From Pseudomonadota bacterium (GTDB taxonomy: Bacteria; Pseudomonadota; Gammaproteobacteria; Burkholderiales; Thiobacillaceae), in contig JAURYL010000055.1 in NCBI GenBank assembly GCA_030653935.1, positions 1 to 50,617 on the forward strand: a stretch of 50,617 nt of DNA, read 5' to 3'. The translations under genes and the position numbers were made by a program. Numbering within the stretch: position 1 is the first letter of the stretch; each line of letters starts with the position of its first letter. Below the pieces are notes generated by a model, which searched no databases, was not told the origin of the DNA, and saw nothing but the letters and a program-made list of their open reading frames with translations. Positions 29,060-37,757 of the stretch are shown in pieces.

Positions 29060-29120
29060 AAGGCCGCCGACCCACAAGGTTCGCGGCCTTTTTGTTTCTC
29101 AACCCCACAAGGGGGTTTTT
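29060..29120 (+). promoter_or_regulatory. Two tandem terminator-like hairpins before the DMT transporter gene
   Basis: AAGGCCGC (29060-29067) pairs with GCGGCCTT (29083-29090), followed by TTT. A second small stem, AACCCC (29101-29106) with GGGGTT (29112-29117) plus TTT, ends 3 bases before the ATG at 29124. The G-run is also the only ribosome-binding candidate. This could be the terminator of an upstream unit or an attenuator/translation switch in the transporter leader. Confidence 0.5.
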
Positions 29121-29123
29121 GCC

Positions 29124-30014
29124 ATGTCCATACCGGCTGCCTACATTGCCGTGATCCTGATCTGGTCCACCACCCCGCTGGCCATCCAGTGGAGCAGCCT
29201 GGGCGCGGGCTTCAGCTTCGCGGTGATGGCGCGTATGGCGATCGGTCTGGTGTTGGCGGGGGTGTTGCTGATGGTCTGGCGCGTCGGGCTGCCGCTGCAT
29301 CGCAAAGCACGGATGAGCTATCTGGCCGGTGGCCTGGGGCTGTTCGGCGCCATGCTGTGCACCTATTGGGGCGCGCAGTACATCTCCTCCGGCCTGGTTT
29401 CCGTGCTGTTCGGCCTGGCGCCGCTGGTGACCAGTTTACTGGCGGCGCTCTGGCTGGGGGAACGCGCGCTCGAACCATTCAAGGTGGCGGGCATGGTGCT
29501 CGGCTTGCTCGGCCTGCTGCTGGTATTCGCTACACAGGCCGCGGCCGGATCGGGGCACGAAGCGTATGGCGTGGTCGCGTTGCTGCTCGCGGTACTGGTC
29601 TACTCCTCCAGTCTGGTGTGGCTGAAGCGGATCGGCGACGACAGTCCGCCGCTGTCCACCACGGCCGGCACCCTGGCCGTGGCCATGCCGCTGTTCATCG
29701 CGGCCTGGTGGCTGGCGGATGGCCATGTGCCCACCGCCATGCCGCTGCGCACCAGCGCGGCCATCGTCTACTTGGGGGTATTCGGCTCGGTGCTGGGCTT
29801 CGCGCTCTACTACTACATCATCAAGCATGTGGAAGCGGGCAAGGTGGCGCTCATTACCCTGGTCACCCCGGTGCTGGCCCTGTTTCTGGGCGCCTGGCTG
29901 AATGGCGAGGTGGTGCCGCTTCGGGTATGGCTGGGGGCGGGATGCATCCTCCTGGGCCTCTCCGTGCACCAATGGAAAAACCTCTCCGGTGTTCTGGCAC
30001 CGGTGCGGACATGA
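29124..30014 (+). CDS. DMT-superfamily (EamA) transporter
   Basis: A 296-aa inner-membrane protein with ten predicted helices in two EamA repeats (about 1-135 and 150-290). Marks include IWSTTPLAIQWSS near the N-terminus, LLAALWLGERALEPFKVAG at the end of repeat one and LALFLGAWLNGEVVPLRVW at the end of repeat two. EamA proteins export or import small metabolites such as amino acids; the substrate cannot be inferred. It overlaps tag by 4 bases (ATGA). Two hairpins lie immediately upstream. Confidence 0.9.
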   Translation: MSIPAAYIAVILIWSTTPLAIQWSSLGAGFSFAVMARMAIGLVLAGVLLMVWRVGLPLHRKARMSYLAGGLGLFGAMLCTYWGAQYISSGLVSVLFGLAPLVTSLLAALWLGERALEPFKVAGMVLGLLGLLLVFATQAAAGSGHEAYGVVALLLAVLVYSSSLVWLKRIGDDSPPLSTTAGTLAVAMPLFIAAWWLADGHVPTAMPLRTSAAIVYLGVFGSVLGFALYYYIIKHVEAGKVALITLVTPVLALFLGAWLNGEVVPLRVWLGAGCILLGLSVHQWKNLSGVLAPVRT

Positions 30015-30628
30015 GCCCCCGTGTAGCGCCGGCATCCTTGCCGGTGGCTATTAACCCCACGCTTACGCGTTGTCGCTGGTGCGGCACGAATCCGCTTTAC
30101 GTGGCTTATCACGACCAGGAATGGGGCGTACCCCTGCACGATGAGCGTGCGTTGTTCGAGTTCCTCATTCTGGAAGGCGCCCAGGCCGGTTTGTCCTGGC
30201 TGACCATCCTGAACAAGCGCGAGGGTTACCGGCGTGCTTTCGACCACTTCGATGCGGAGCGCGTCGCGCGTTATGGCGAGGCTGACGTGGCGCGGCTGCT
30301 GGCCGATCCCGGCATCGTGCGCAACCGGCTGAAGATCGCCGCAGCTATCGGCAACGCCCGCGCCACCCTGAAAATCCGCGAAGCGTTTGGTGGGCTGGAT
30401 GCTTATTTTTGGCGCTTCGTGGAGGGGCGCCCCATCCAGAACACCTGGCCGGACCACGCCCATATCCCTGCCAGCACGCCGCTGTCCGACACGCTGAGCA
30501 AGGATCTGAAAACGCGCGGTTTCAAATTCGTCGGTTCCACCATCCTCTATGCCCACATGCAGGCCACCGGCATGGTCAACGATCACACGGTGGATTGCTT
30601 TCGCCATGCGGAGTTGAGCGGGCGATAA
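30011..30628 (+). CDS. tag: DNA-3-methyladenine glycosylase I
   Basis: Base-excision repair enzyme that removes 3-methyladenine. The 205-aa protein has the Tag signatures TRCRWCGTNPLYVAYHDQEW and GVPLHDERALFEFLILEGAQ, GLSWLTILNKR, and FKFVGSTILYAHMQATGMVN followed by DH; zinc ligands are likely C22 with the late His/Cys residues. The first codons (SPRVAPASLPVA) are written by a GTAG-headed REP-like sequence (30020-30045), so the start at 30011, fixed by overlap with the transporter stop, gives a non-conserved leader of about 18 residues before the usual start of homology. Confidence 0.95.
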   Translation: MSPRVAPASLPVAINPTLTRCRWCGTNPLYVAYHDQEWGVPLHDERALFEFLILEGAQAGLSWLTILNKREGYRRAFDHFDAERVARYGEADVARLLADPGIVRNRLKIAAAIGNARATLKIREAFGGLDAYFWRFVEGRPIQNTWPDHAHIPASTPLSDTLSKDLKTRGFKFVGSTILYAHMQATGMVNDHTVDCFRHAELSGR

Positions 30629-30630
30629 CA

Positions 30631-30733
30631 CCTCCCCCTTTATCAAAGGGGGAATGAGGGGGATTTGGCGGTCTTCACATGGTCAACCCTCGCGAAAATC
30701 CCCCCTGCCCCCCCTTTGGGAAAGGGGGGCCTC
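30631..30733. repeat. C-run/G-run palindromic element (family G), full copy
   Basis: CCTCCCCCTTTATCAAAGG through GGGGGATTT at one end and AAAATCCCCCCTG through AAAGGGGGGCCTC at the other; about 103 bases with each end a small palindrome and the two ends inverted relative to each other. Related copies are at 40285-40382, 43259-43353 and, in part, 35976-36000 and 43396-43460. It lies between tag and the convergent MFS gene. Confidence 0.88.
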
Positions 30734-30753
30734 TGCGTCACCAACTAACGCGG

Positions 30754-31979
30754 TCAGGTTTGTTCCGCAGCCGTCTTCCGTTTGAGACGCCAGCTATGCG
30801 CCAGGCCGACCACGATGGTCAGGGCGCCGCAGAGAAACAGGGTGGGCCGGATGCCGATGCCCTGCGCCAGGCTGCCGACGGCCAGGCTGCCCAGCGGAGC
30901 GATGCCCAGGAAGGACATGGAGAACACGGACATGACCCGGCCGCGCATGTCGTCGCGTACCCAGCTTTGCAACAGGATGTTGCTGCCGGCAGCGATGAGC
31001 GCCACGGAGAAACCCAGCACCATCAGGATCGGGTAGGCCAGCGCGTGGTGGCTATTGAGGGCGAACAGGGTTAGCGCCACGCCGCCCAATGTCGCCGCCA
31101 TCGAGACTCGGCGCGCCAGCCCCTCGACGGAAGCGCGCGAGGCGAGGAACAGACTGGCCATGAGGGAGCCGGCCCCGGCGCTGCTCACCAGCAGGCCCAG
31201 GGTGCGGGCGTCGCCGTCGAAGATGGTGCGGGCGTAGAGCGGCATCATCACCACATAGGGCGTAACCAGGAAACTGACGGCGGCCACCAGCATCAGGAAC
31301 AGGCGGATATCGGCATGGCCGAAGGTGTAGCGCAGCCCCGCCCGCAAGGCGTGCAGCGCGGACTTGGAGGTGTCGCCGCTGGGCGGCCGGGCGCGCAGGG
31401 CCAGCAAGGCCACCAGCACGGCCAGGTAAGAAGCGGCGTTGATCGCGAAACAGACCGCCTCGCCGGCCAGGGCGATGATGAAACCGGCCAGGGCCGGGCC
31501 AACGAAGCGGGTGGCGTTCATCAGCATGGAATTCAGCGCGATGGCGTTGGCCAGTTGCGTCCTGTCCTCCACCAGATGCACCACCAGGGATTGCCGCACC
31601 GGCATGTCCAGGGCGTTGATGCAGCCCATGAGAAGGCCATGGACAGCAGCAGGGTGGGGGTGATCCAGCCCTGCCAGGTCAGCAGCGCCAGGGTCAGCGC
31701 CTGGAGCAGGGCCAGGGTCTGGGTCGCCATCATCAGGCGGCGGCGGTCCATGCGATCCGACCAGACGCCACCCAGCGCGCTGAACAGGAGGACCGGCACC
31801 TGGCTGGCGAAGCCGAGCAGGCCCAGCACCAGGGCGGAGTCGGTCAGCTTGTAGATCAGCCAGCCCATGGCAATCTGCTGCATCCAGGTGCCGGCCATGG
31901 AAACCAGTTGTCCGGCGAAATAGATGCGGAAATCGCGGGAACGCAGGGCGCGCAGAGGGTGGCGAGTGGCTGTGGGCAT
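30754..31979 (-). pseudogene. MFS exporter (EntS/MFS_3-like) with one frameshift
   Basis: About 408 aa in two reading frames. The first part (start 31979, MPTATRHPLRALRSRDFRIY, with VSMAGTWMQQIAMGWLIYKL) resembles the MFS_3/enterobactin-exporter group. The second part (GCINALDMPVRQSLVVHLVE, then DRTQLANAIALNSMLMNATR, to the end at 30754) continues the same protein. The switch is at about 31639-31650, where GCCTTCTCATGG lacks one base relative to the expected GCC TTC nTC ATG G. Twelve helices would be present if repaired. Either a recent inactivation or a sequencing error; no other decay is visible. Confidence 0.85.
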
Positions 31980-32125
31980 GGGTTGGGTTTCTGGCGGGCC
32001 GGCGCTTCACCCAACGCGATGGCGGGACTGGAGGCGGGCGCAGATGGGAGCTACACCCATACTAAGCCTTCCCCCTGACGACAGGCATGGCACCTTGCTG
32101 CTACGCCAGTGCGGGAGGTCGTGGC

Positions 32126-32162
32126 CTAGCAGCCGACGGTCCAAAGTCCGACCGGCTGCTAG
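32126..32162 (-). terminator. Hairpin directly after the FadL-type gene
   Basis: CTAGCAGCCG (32126-32135) pairs with CGGCTGCTAG (32153-32162), with further GGTC/GACC pairing inside. It abuts the stop codon of the outer-membrane gene at 32164. There is no T-run on either side, so it is a candidate factor-dependent terminator or mRNA-end stabiliser. Confidence 0.5.
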
Positions 32163-32163
32163 A

Positions 32164-33516
32164 TCAGAAGCTGTAGTTGTAATTCACCCGCAGCGTGGTT
32201 TGGCTGTGACTTGAGATCAGGCCAGAGGAATTCGTTTGCTGGCTTTCCGGTGCGTAAGCGAGGGAGGCCGCAACGCTGCGCTCGGGATCGAGGCGGTAGC
32301 CGAAGCCCAGGGTGTAATGGGTTTCCACAATGGCGGGGAAAAGCGGGTTGAGGGTGCCGTCGGGCACTGGATTGGCGGCGTGGTTATAGCCGGCGCGCAG
32401 GGCCACGCTGGGACTGAGCTTGTATTGCACGCCCAGTGCCACGACCGTCTGATCCTTCCAGTTTTGCGGCATGGTCACGTCCAGGCCCATACCGGAAGCC
32501 GCATCGGTAAAGCGCATCCGGAAGTTGGCCATGGCATCGGACCAGCGGATGTGTTTGAGATCAGCCGCCCAGGACCAGGGGCCGGCATTTTCATAGGCCA
32601 CGCCCAGGCCGTAGGTTTCCGGCCACTGGAAGTCAACAACCCTGAGGCTGCCGTGCATGGCGCCACCGTTGATCATGATGGTGGCGTCATCAGTTTTCAT
32701 ATCGCCCATGCGGGTCTTGGCGTGGTAGGCGGCTCCCAACTTGAAATTGTCGTTGACGCGCCACACCGCTCCCAGCTTGTAGCCCCAGCCGTAGGACTTG
32801 GCCTTGCCGGTCATCGGGTTGCTGTCGCTGAAGTTGAAACGGGCGTAATTGATGGTGGCTGGCAGGGCCGCCAACAGACTGCCGCTGACCAGACCTTGAC
32901 CCATCATGCCGGCGAGACTCTGACCATCCATATCCATGCGTAGATCCATGCTGGCCCAGGCCAGGTCGATCTGGCCGGCCAGGGTTACGTGCTCGGTCGC
33001 ATTCCACGCAAGTGGGAACATGAGGCGGCCAAAGCCGACCTCGGAGCGGATGTCCTGACCGCTCATGGCAACCGGATTACATGAAAGCGGCGCGCTGGCG
33101 GAGTCACACCCACCAGCGAATATCTGTGAGCCAGCGCCGTATTCGGTACCCATGCCGCCTTGAGCCAGCATGGCCATACCAAAGCTCAAATCGTCTTTGC
33201 GGCGGATATACGACAGGGTGGGCATCCAGTAGGCGGTGCCGTCGGAATCACTGGAGCCCGCAGCGGGATGACTGGCATTTACATCCGGCATCAGGAGGGT
33301 CAGGCCCACACCCAGATCGGCTTTCTCGGTAGTCCGCAGGCCCAGGGTAGCGGGGTTGTTCATGACCGCCGAATTGCCTGTATCGAAAGCGTAAGCCGCA
33401 CCGCCCATTCCAGCGGATTTTGCTCCCCAGGCTTCCATGTTCATGCCGTTGGTGGCGTGAGCGTTCAGTGTCAGGCCGGTCAGCGCCAGCGCGCCCAATT
33501 GAATGAAATGCCTCAT
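32164..33516 (-). CDS. OmpP1/FadL/TodX-family outer-membrane transporter
   Basis: A 450-aa outer-membrane beta-barrel for hydrophobic compounds such as fatty acids or hydrocarbons. A signal peptide (IQLGALALTGLTLNAHA) is followed by the FadL hatch-like opening NGMNMEAWGAKSAGMGGAAY and DTGNSAVMNNPATLG, then alternating barrel strands, ending with the outer-membrane sorting residue F (RVNYNYSF). The mature N-terminus NGMN resembles the ligand-gating segment of FadL. The gene stands alone; an AT-rich stretch (about 33555-33665) upstream could hold its promoter. The substrate is unknown. Confidence 0.93.
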   Translation of the reverse strand: MRHFIQLGALALTGLTLNAHATNGMNMEAWGAKSAGMGGAAYAFDTGNSAVMNNPATLGLRTTEKADLGVGLTLLMPDVNASHPAAGSSDSDGTAYWMPTLSYIRRKDDLSFGMAMLAQGGMGTEYGAGSQIFAGGCDSASAPLSCNPVAMSGQDIRSEVGFGRLMFPLAWNATEHVTLAGQIDLAWASMDLRMDMDGQSLAGMMGQGLVSGSLLAALPATINYARFNFSDSNPMTGKAKSYGWGYKLGAVWRVNDNFKLGAAYHAKTRMGDMKTDDATIMINGGAMHGSLRVVDFQWPETYGLGVAYENAGPWSWAADLKHIRWSDAMANFRMRFTDAASGMGLDVTMPQNWKDQTVVALGVQYKLSPSVALRAGYNHAANPVPDGTLNPLFPAIVETHYTLGFGYRLDPERSVAASLAYAPESQQTNSSGLISSHSQTTLRVNYNYSF

Positions 33517-33659
33517 CTTTCCCCCTCAGGCTACCTGGCGCGGAAATGGCCGGGTAAAACGGCCAATATTAGAAACTCATAATTTAGTAATTGATAGTGA
33601 TATCTGGACTGTTGGTCGTCTTCAGTATTTCGAGTCGAATAACACCCGATTTAAATCAA

Positions 33660-33914
33660 TTTCGGGGCGTGAATCGCATGGGGGGCTATGAGGAACTGGA
33701 CGTGGCCACGGCCAATCGCAATGTCGTCCTGCTCAACAACCTCAATGCCTTCAGCCGCGAACGCGAGCGCGCTTGTGATTTCGGCGACAGCATCCTGGAA
33801 GTGCGGGTGCCGTTGCCCAAGGTGTTCTTCTTCCACGGTTTGTTGCCGGGGAAGCTGCGCGGCGAGGAGGAGTACGCGGTGATCGGCGGGGTGTACGAGA
33901 TGCGGGTTTTCCTG
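33660..33914 (+). pseudogene. Remnant of a DraT-like ADP-ribosyltransferase
   Basis: About 85 residues resembling the C-terminal catalytic part of NAD+-dinitrogen-reductase ADP-ribosyltransferase (DraT): FRGVNRMGGYEELDV (the RG of the ADP-ribosyltransferase fold), NRNVVLLNNLNAFSRERE, ACDFGDSILEVRVPLPKVFF and LRGEEEYAVIGGVYE. The N-terminal two-thirds expected for a DraT (about 270 aa) are missing, and no start with a ribosome-binding site is visible. After about 33914 the frame runs into repeat sequence. No nitrogenase genes or draG are in the window. The assignment rests on motif memory, without an alignment. Confidence 0.55.
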
Positions 33915-33939
33915 CGTGAATGTATCCGGGCGCCGCGTT

Positions 33940-34052
33940 TGATGCGGTTCGCTGCGCTCACCACATCCTACGGCGGTTATTTCATAGGGCGGGCTTCCAG
34001 CCTGCTCGTTGCCGCCCTGTCGATGTGACGCAGGCTGGAAGCCTGCGCTACA
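33940..34052. repeat. Two adjacent GTAG-type palindromes
   Basis: Read on the minus strand, 33942-33973 is GTAGGATGTGGTGAGCGC followed by the matching half-palindrome; this unit type is common near gene ends. At about 33985-34052, GGGCTTCCAGCCTGC and CAGGCTGGAAGCCTGCGC ending CTAC form an inverted pair similar to family A but with CAGGC arms. Both follow the draT-like remnant and may mark where it was cut. Confidence 0.65.
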
Positions 34053-35437
34053 TGGGGTAACCTGACCTGCCCGCGTCACAAGCACACGAGACAAGCGCCA
34101 AATGAAACGGGCTGTCTGGGTGGCAGTGGGCGCGAATCTTGCTGCAACAGCTTGGCATCCACCTTGGGACTGAACGTCATGAGTATCCGCGTCGCAATTC
34201 GCCACAAGACTCGCTACCAATACGACCGCCCGGTCAACATGGCGCCGCACATCCTGCGTCTGCGCCCGGCGCCGCATAGCCGCACGCCGATCCTCGGCTA
34301 TTCGCTGCGCATCCTGCCGGAGAAGCATTTCATCAACTGGCAACAGGACCCGTTCGGCAACTATCTGGCGCGTCTGGTGTTTCCGGAAAAGACCACGCAT
34401 TTCGACTTCGAGGTCGAAGTCATCGCCGACATGACGGTGATCAACCCCTTCGACTTTTTCCTGGAGGAATACGCCAAGGACTACCCGTTCGAATACGACG
34501 CACAGTTGACCAAGGAACTGGCGCCCTATTGCGAGCGGGTCGAATCCGGCCCACTTCTGCTGGCCTGGTTGAAGGAAGTGGACCACACGCCACGCTCCAC
34601 CCAGGACTTCCTGGTGGACATCAACCAGCAAGTCTGGAAAGCCCTGCAATACAACATCCGCATGGAACCCGGCGTGCAGACCTGCGAGGAAACGCTGGCC
34701 CTGGGCCGTGGCTCCTGCCGCGACAGCGCCTGGCTGCTGGTGCAGATCCTGCGCCACCTCGGGTTTGCCGCCCGCTTCGTCTCCGGCTATCTGGTGCAGC
34801 TGACCGCCGACCTGAAATCGCTCGACGGCCCCTCCGGCCCGGAGGCCGATTTCACCGACCTGCACGCCTGGGCCGAAGTCTATGTGCCGGGCGCCGGCTG
34901 GCTCGGCCTCGACCCCACTTCCGGCCTGTTCGCCGGGGAAAACCACATTCCGCTGGCGTGCACGCCGGACCCGGTCAGCGCGGCGCCGGTGACCGGCGCC
35001 ACGGAGGCGTGCGGGGTTACTTTCAGCTTCGACAACAGTGTCGTGCGCATCCACGAAGACCCGCGCGTGACCAAGCCCTATCGCGACGATCAATGGGCCG
35101 CCATCTACGCCCTCGGCCGCGCGGTGGATGCCAAGCTGCTGGAATACGACGTGCGCCTGACCATGGGCGGCGAACCCACCTTCGTTTCCATCGATGACAT
35201 GGAATCGGCGCAATGGAACACCGCCGCGTTCGGCGATCACAAGCTGGATCGTGCGCGGGCGTTGTGGAAACGCCTGGGCAAACACTTCGCGCCCAATGGC
35301 CTCAAGTTCTCCGGCCAGGGCAAGTGGTATCCCGGCGAACCTCTGCCGCGCTGGGCGCTGGGAATCTTCTGGCGCGGCGACGGCGTGCCGTTGTGGAAGA
35401 ACCCCGAACTGCTGGCCGATGAAGGCAAGCCTTACGG

Positions 35438-35470
35438 CCACACCAGCGCCACACCAGCGCCACACCAGCG
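35438..35470 (+). repeat. Triple 11-bp tandem repeat inside the DUF2126 gene
   Basis: CCACACCAGCG occurs three times in direct succession, followed by CCAC. With a single copy the protein reads YGHTSATAAAFMEAL in one frame, matching the family; the two extra copies add 22 bases and shift the frame. Gain or loss of one copy changes frame, so slippage could switch the gene. Confidence 0.95.
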
Positions 35471-35975
35471 CCACGGCGGCCGCCTTCATGGAAGCGCTCT
35501 GCGCCCGGCTCGGCCTGCATGCCGCCTATAGCCAGGCCGGCTACGAGGACGCGCTGTATTACCTGTTGAAAGAAGCGGAACACCCGGCCAACCTGGATCT
35601 GACCACAATCAATCTGAAAGACCCGGCGGAACGTCGCAGCCTGGCCGACAAGCTCTCGCGCGGCCTCGACGAAGCGGTCGGCTACGTCCTGCCCATCGCC
35701 TGGGATGACGGCAGGAATCTCTGGAAAAGCAGCGCCTGGAGTTTCCGCCGTGGCCGCCTCTACCTGATCCCCGGTGATTCACCGATGGGGCTGCGTCTAC
35801 CCCTGGACAGCCTGCCCTGGATCGCCGAAGCGGAACGCGAAACCCCGTGGCCGCTGGACCTGTTCGCGCCGCGTGGTGAACTTCCGGATGAGTATGGCGA
35901 AGTGGCCAGACGCTATTCCGAGTTTCAGCCGGCGCGGGAAGCGCATCCGGAAATCCAGGAACAAGGGATGGCCGA

Positions 35976-36000
35976 CTCCCCCCTTTCCCAAAGGGGGGAG
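35976..36000. repeat. 25-bp C-run/G-run palindrome inside the DUF2126 gene
   Basis: CTCCCCCCTTT, CCC, AAAGGGGGGAG: a perfect 11-bp stem with a 3-base loop, equivalent to one end of the family G elements (30631, 40285, 43259). It lies where family members continue with VIHTALCVEARGGVLHIF, so it seems to have inserted in, or been left behind in, a working gene. Confidence 0.9.
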
Positions 36001-37590
36001 CCACCGTCTAAGTCATCCACACCGCCCTCTGCGTGGAAGCGCGTGGCGGCGTGCTGCACATCTTCATGCCCCCCGTGAGCACCCTGGAGCAGTACCTCGC
36101 GCTCACCGCGGCCACCGAGCAGGTTGCGGCGCTGCTCGACACCCCGGTCATCCTGGAGGGCTATGAGCCACCGCGAGACTGGCGACTGCAACGCCTCATG
36201 GTCACGCCCGATCCCGGCGTGATCGAGGTCAACATCCACCCGGCAAGCTCCTGGGATGACTTCATCAGCAACACCCGCGTGCTCTACGAGGAAGCCCGCC
36301 TGGCACGGCTGACCACGGAAAAATTCATGCTCGACGGTCGCCACACCGGCACCGGCGGCGGCAACCACGTCACCCTGGGCGGCGCCACTCCGGCCGACAG
36401 CCCGATGTTGCGGCGGCCCGATCTGGTGATGAGCCTGGTCACCTACTGGCAGCATCACCCCGGCCTCTCCTACCTGTTTTCCGGCATGTTCATCGGCCCC
36501 ACCAGCCAGGCGCCGCGCGTCGACGAGGGGCGCGACGAGAAACTGTACGAACTGGAAATCGCCTTCCAGCAGATGCCGGCGGGCGAAACGAATCAGCTCT
36601 GGCTGGTGGACCGCCTGTTGCGCAACCTGCTGGTCGATCTCACCGGCAACACCCACCGCTCCGAGTTCTCCATCGACAAACTCTATTCGCCGGACAGCCC
36701 GACCGGACGTCTGGGCCTGGTGGAATTCCGTGGCTTCGAGATGCCGCCGCACTGGCAGATGAGCGCCACCCAGGCGCTGCTGCTGCGTATCCTGGTCGCG
36801 AGCTTCTGGGATAAGCCCTACCGCCACAAACTGGTGCGCTGGGGCACCGAACTGCACGACCGTTTCATGCTGCCGCATTACGTGCGCGCCGACCTGCTCG
36901 ACGTGGTACGCGACATCCAGGAATCCGGCACTCCGTTCCAGGCCGACTGGCTCGATCCCTTCATCGAATTCCGCTTCCCACGCATCGGCACGGTCAATAT
37001 CGACGACATCGAAATCGAACTGCGCTCCGCCATCGAACCCTGGCATGTTCTGGGTGAAGAAGTCAGCCATATCGGCACCGCGCGTTTTGTCGATTCCTCG
37101 GTGGAACGGGTGCAGATCATGGTCACCGGCCTGACCGACAACCGCTATGTGGTCGCCTGCAACGGCCGCCGGGTGCCACTCAAATCGACCGGCCGCCACG
37201 GCGAATATGTCGCCGGCATCCGCTACCGCGCCTGGCAACCGCCCTCCGCCCTGCACCCCACCATCGGTGTGCACAGCCCACTGGTGATCGACCTCATCGA
37301 CACCTGGACCGGCAAGGCCATCGGCGGCTGCGCCTACCATGTCAGCCACCCCGGCGGGCGTAGCTACGATGCCTTCCCGATCAACGCCTTTGAGGCCGAG
37401 TCGCGTCGCGTCAATCGCTACCAGGACTGGAACCACACCCCCGGCTCGGTTCCCGTCCCGCCCGACCTCGCCAGCCTGGCCAGGTTCATCCCCGAAGGCG
37501 GCGGCCTGCGTCCGATGGCGCCGCCCCCGGAAGAACCCACGCTGGAATACCCCTACACGCTGGATTTACGGAGAAAACCAGACTGACGCC

Positions 37591-37728
37591 CGTGTAGCGC
37601 CGGCGCACCCGCAAGGGGCAGGCCGTGGTTGTAATGCCGCCGAAACCCCGGCGGCATAACGACCACGCTCTCTCGCCGGCCTCGTGAATCTGATCAGAAG
37701 GACGAAGCCGGCGAGACGCCGGCGCTAC
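37591..37728. repeat. Diverged GTAG-headed inverted pair
   Basis: GTAGCGCCGGCG near 37593 and CGCCGGCGCTAC ending at about 37728 face each other across roughly 110 bases; the interior contains a second stem (GCCGCCGAAACCCCGGCGGC). It lies between the DUF2126 gene and the ATP-grasp gene, 30 bases before the latter's start. Confidence 0.7.
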
Positions 37729-37757
37729 AAAGCACCTCGCTTCGGTAGTATTCAGCC

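Larger units (their letters stand above)
34179..37586 (+). pseudogene. Transglutaminase-DUF2126 protein, broken in two places
   Basis: Reading through both breaks this would be a protein of about 1,110 aa. The N-terminal bacterial transglutaminase part (start 34179, MSIRVAIRHKTRYQYD) has a Cys-His-Asp triad at C180 (GRGSCRDSAW), H229 (DLHAWAEVYV) and D245 (LDPTSG). The rest is the DUF2126 region (LTMGGEPTFVSIDD, KFMLDGRHTGTGGGNHVTLG, FSIDKLYSPDSPTGRLGLVE). Break 1 is a triple 11-bp repeat at 35438-35470 (+22 bases relative to one copy). Break 2 is a 25-bp palindrome at 35976-36000 plus flanking bases, about 35 bases extra, with stop TAA at 36009 in the third frame. Frame arithmetic is consistent with both insertions. 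The final segment is open from about 36012 to 37586. The family is predicted to work with the ATP-grasp/alpha-E and transglutaminase genes that follow. Confidence 0.85.

Noticed and set aside
28759-29061. Intact 100-codon minus-strand gene
   Set aside because: Only the last 35 residues look protein-like, and the frame seems to continue past the stop; treated as a possible remnant.
33651-35489. Large minus-strand frame of 612 codons
   Set aside because: It is antisense to the transglutaminase-DUF2126 gene, which has a full catalytic triad; the minus frame has no family features.
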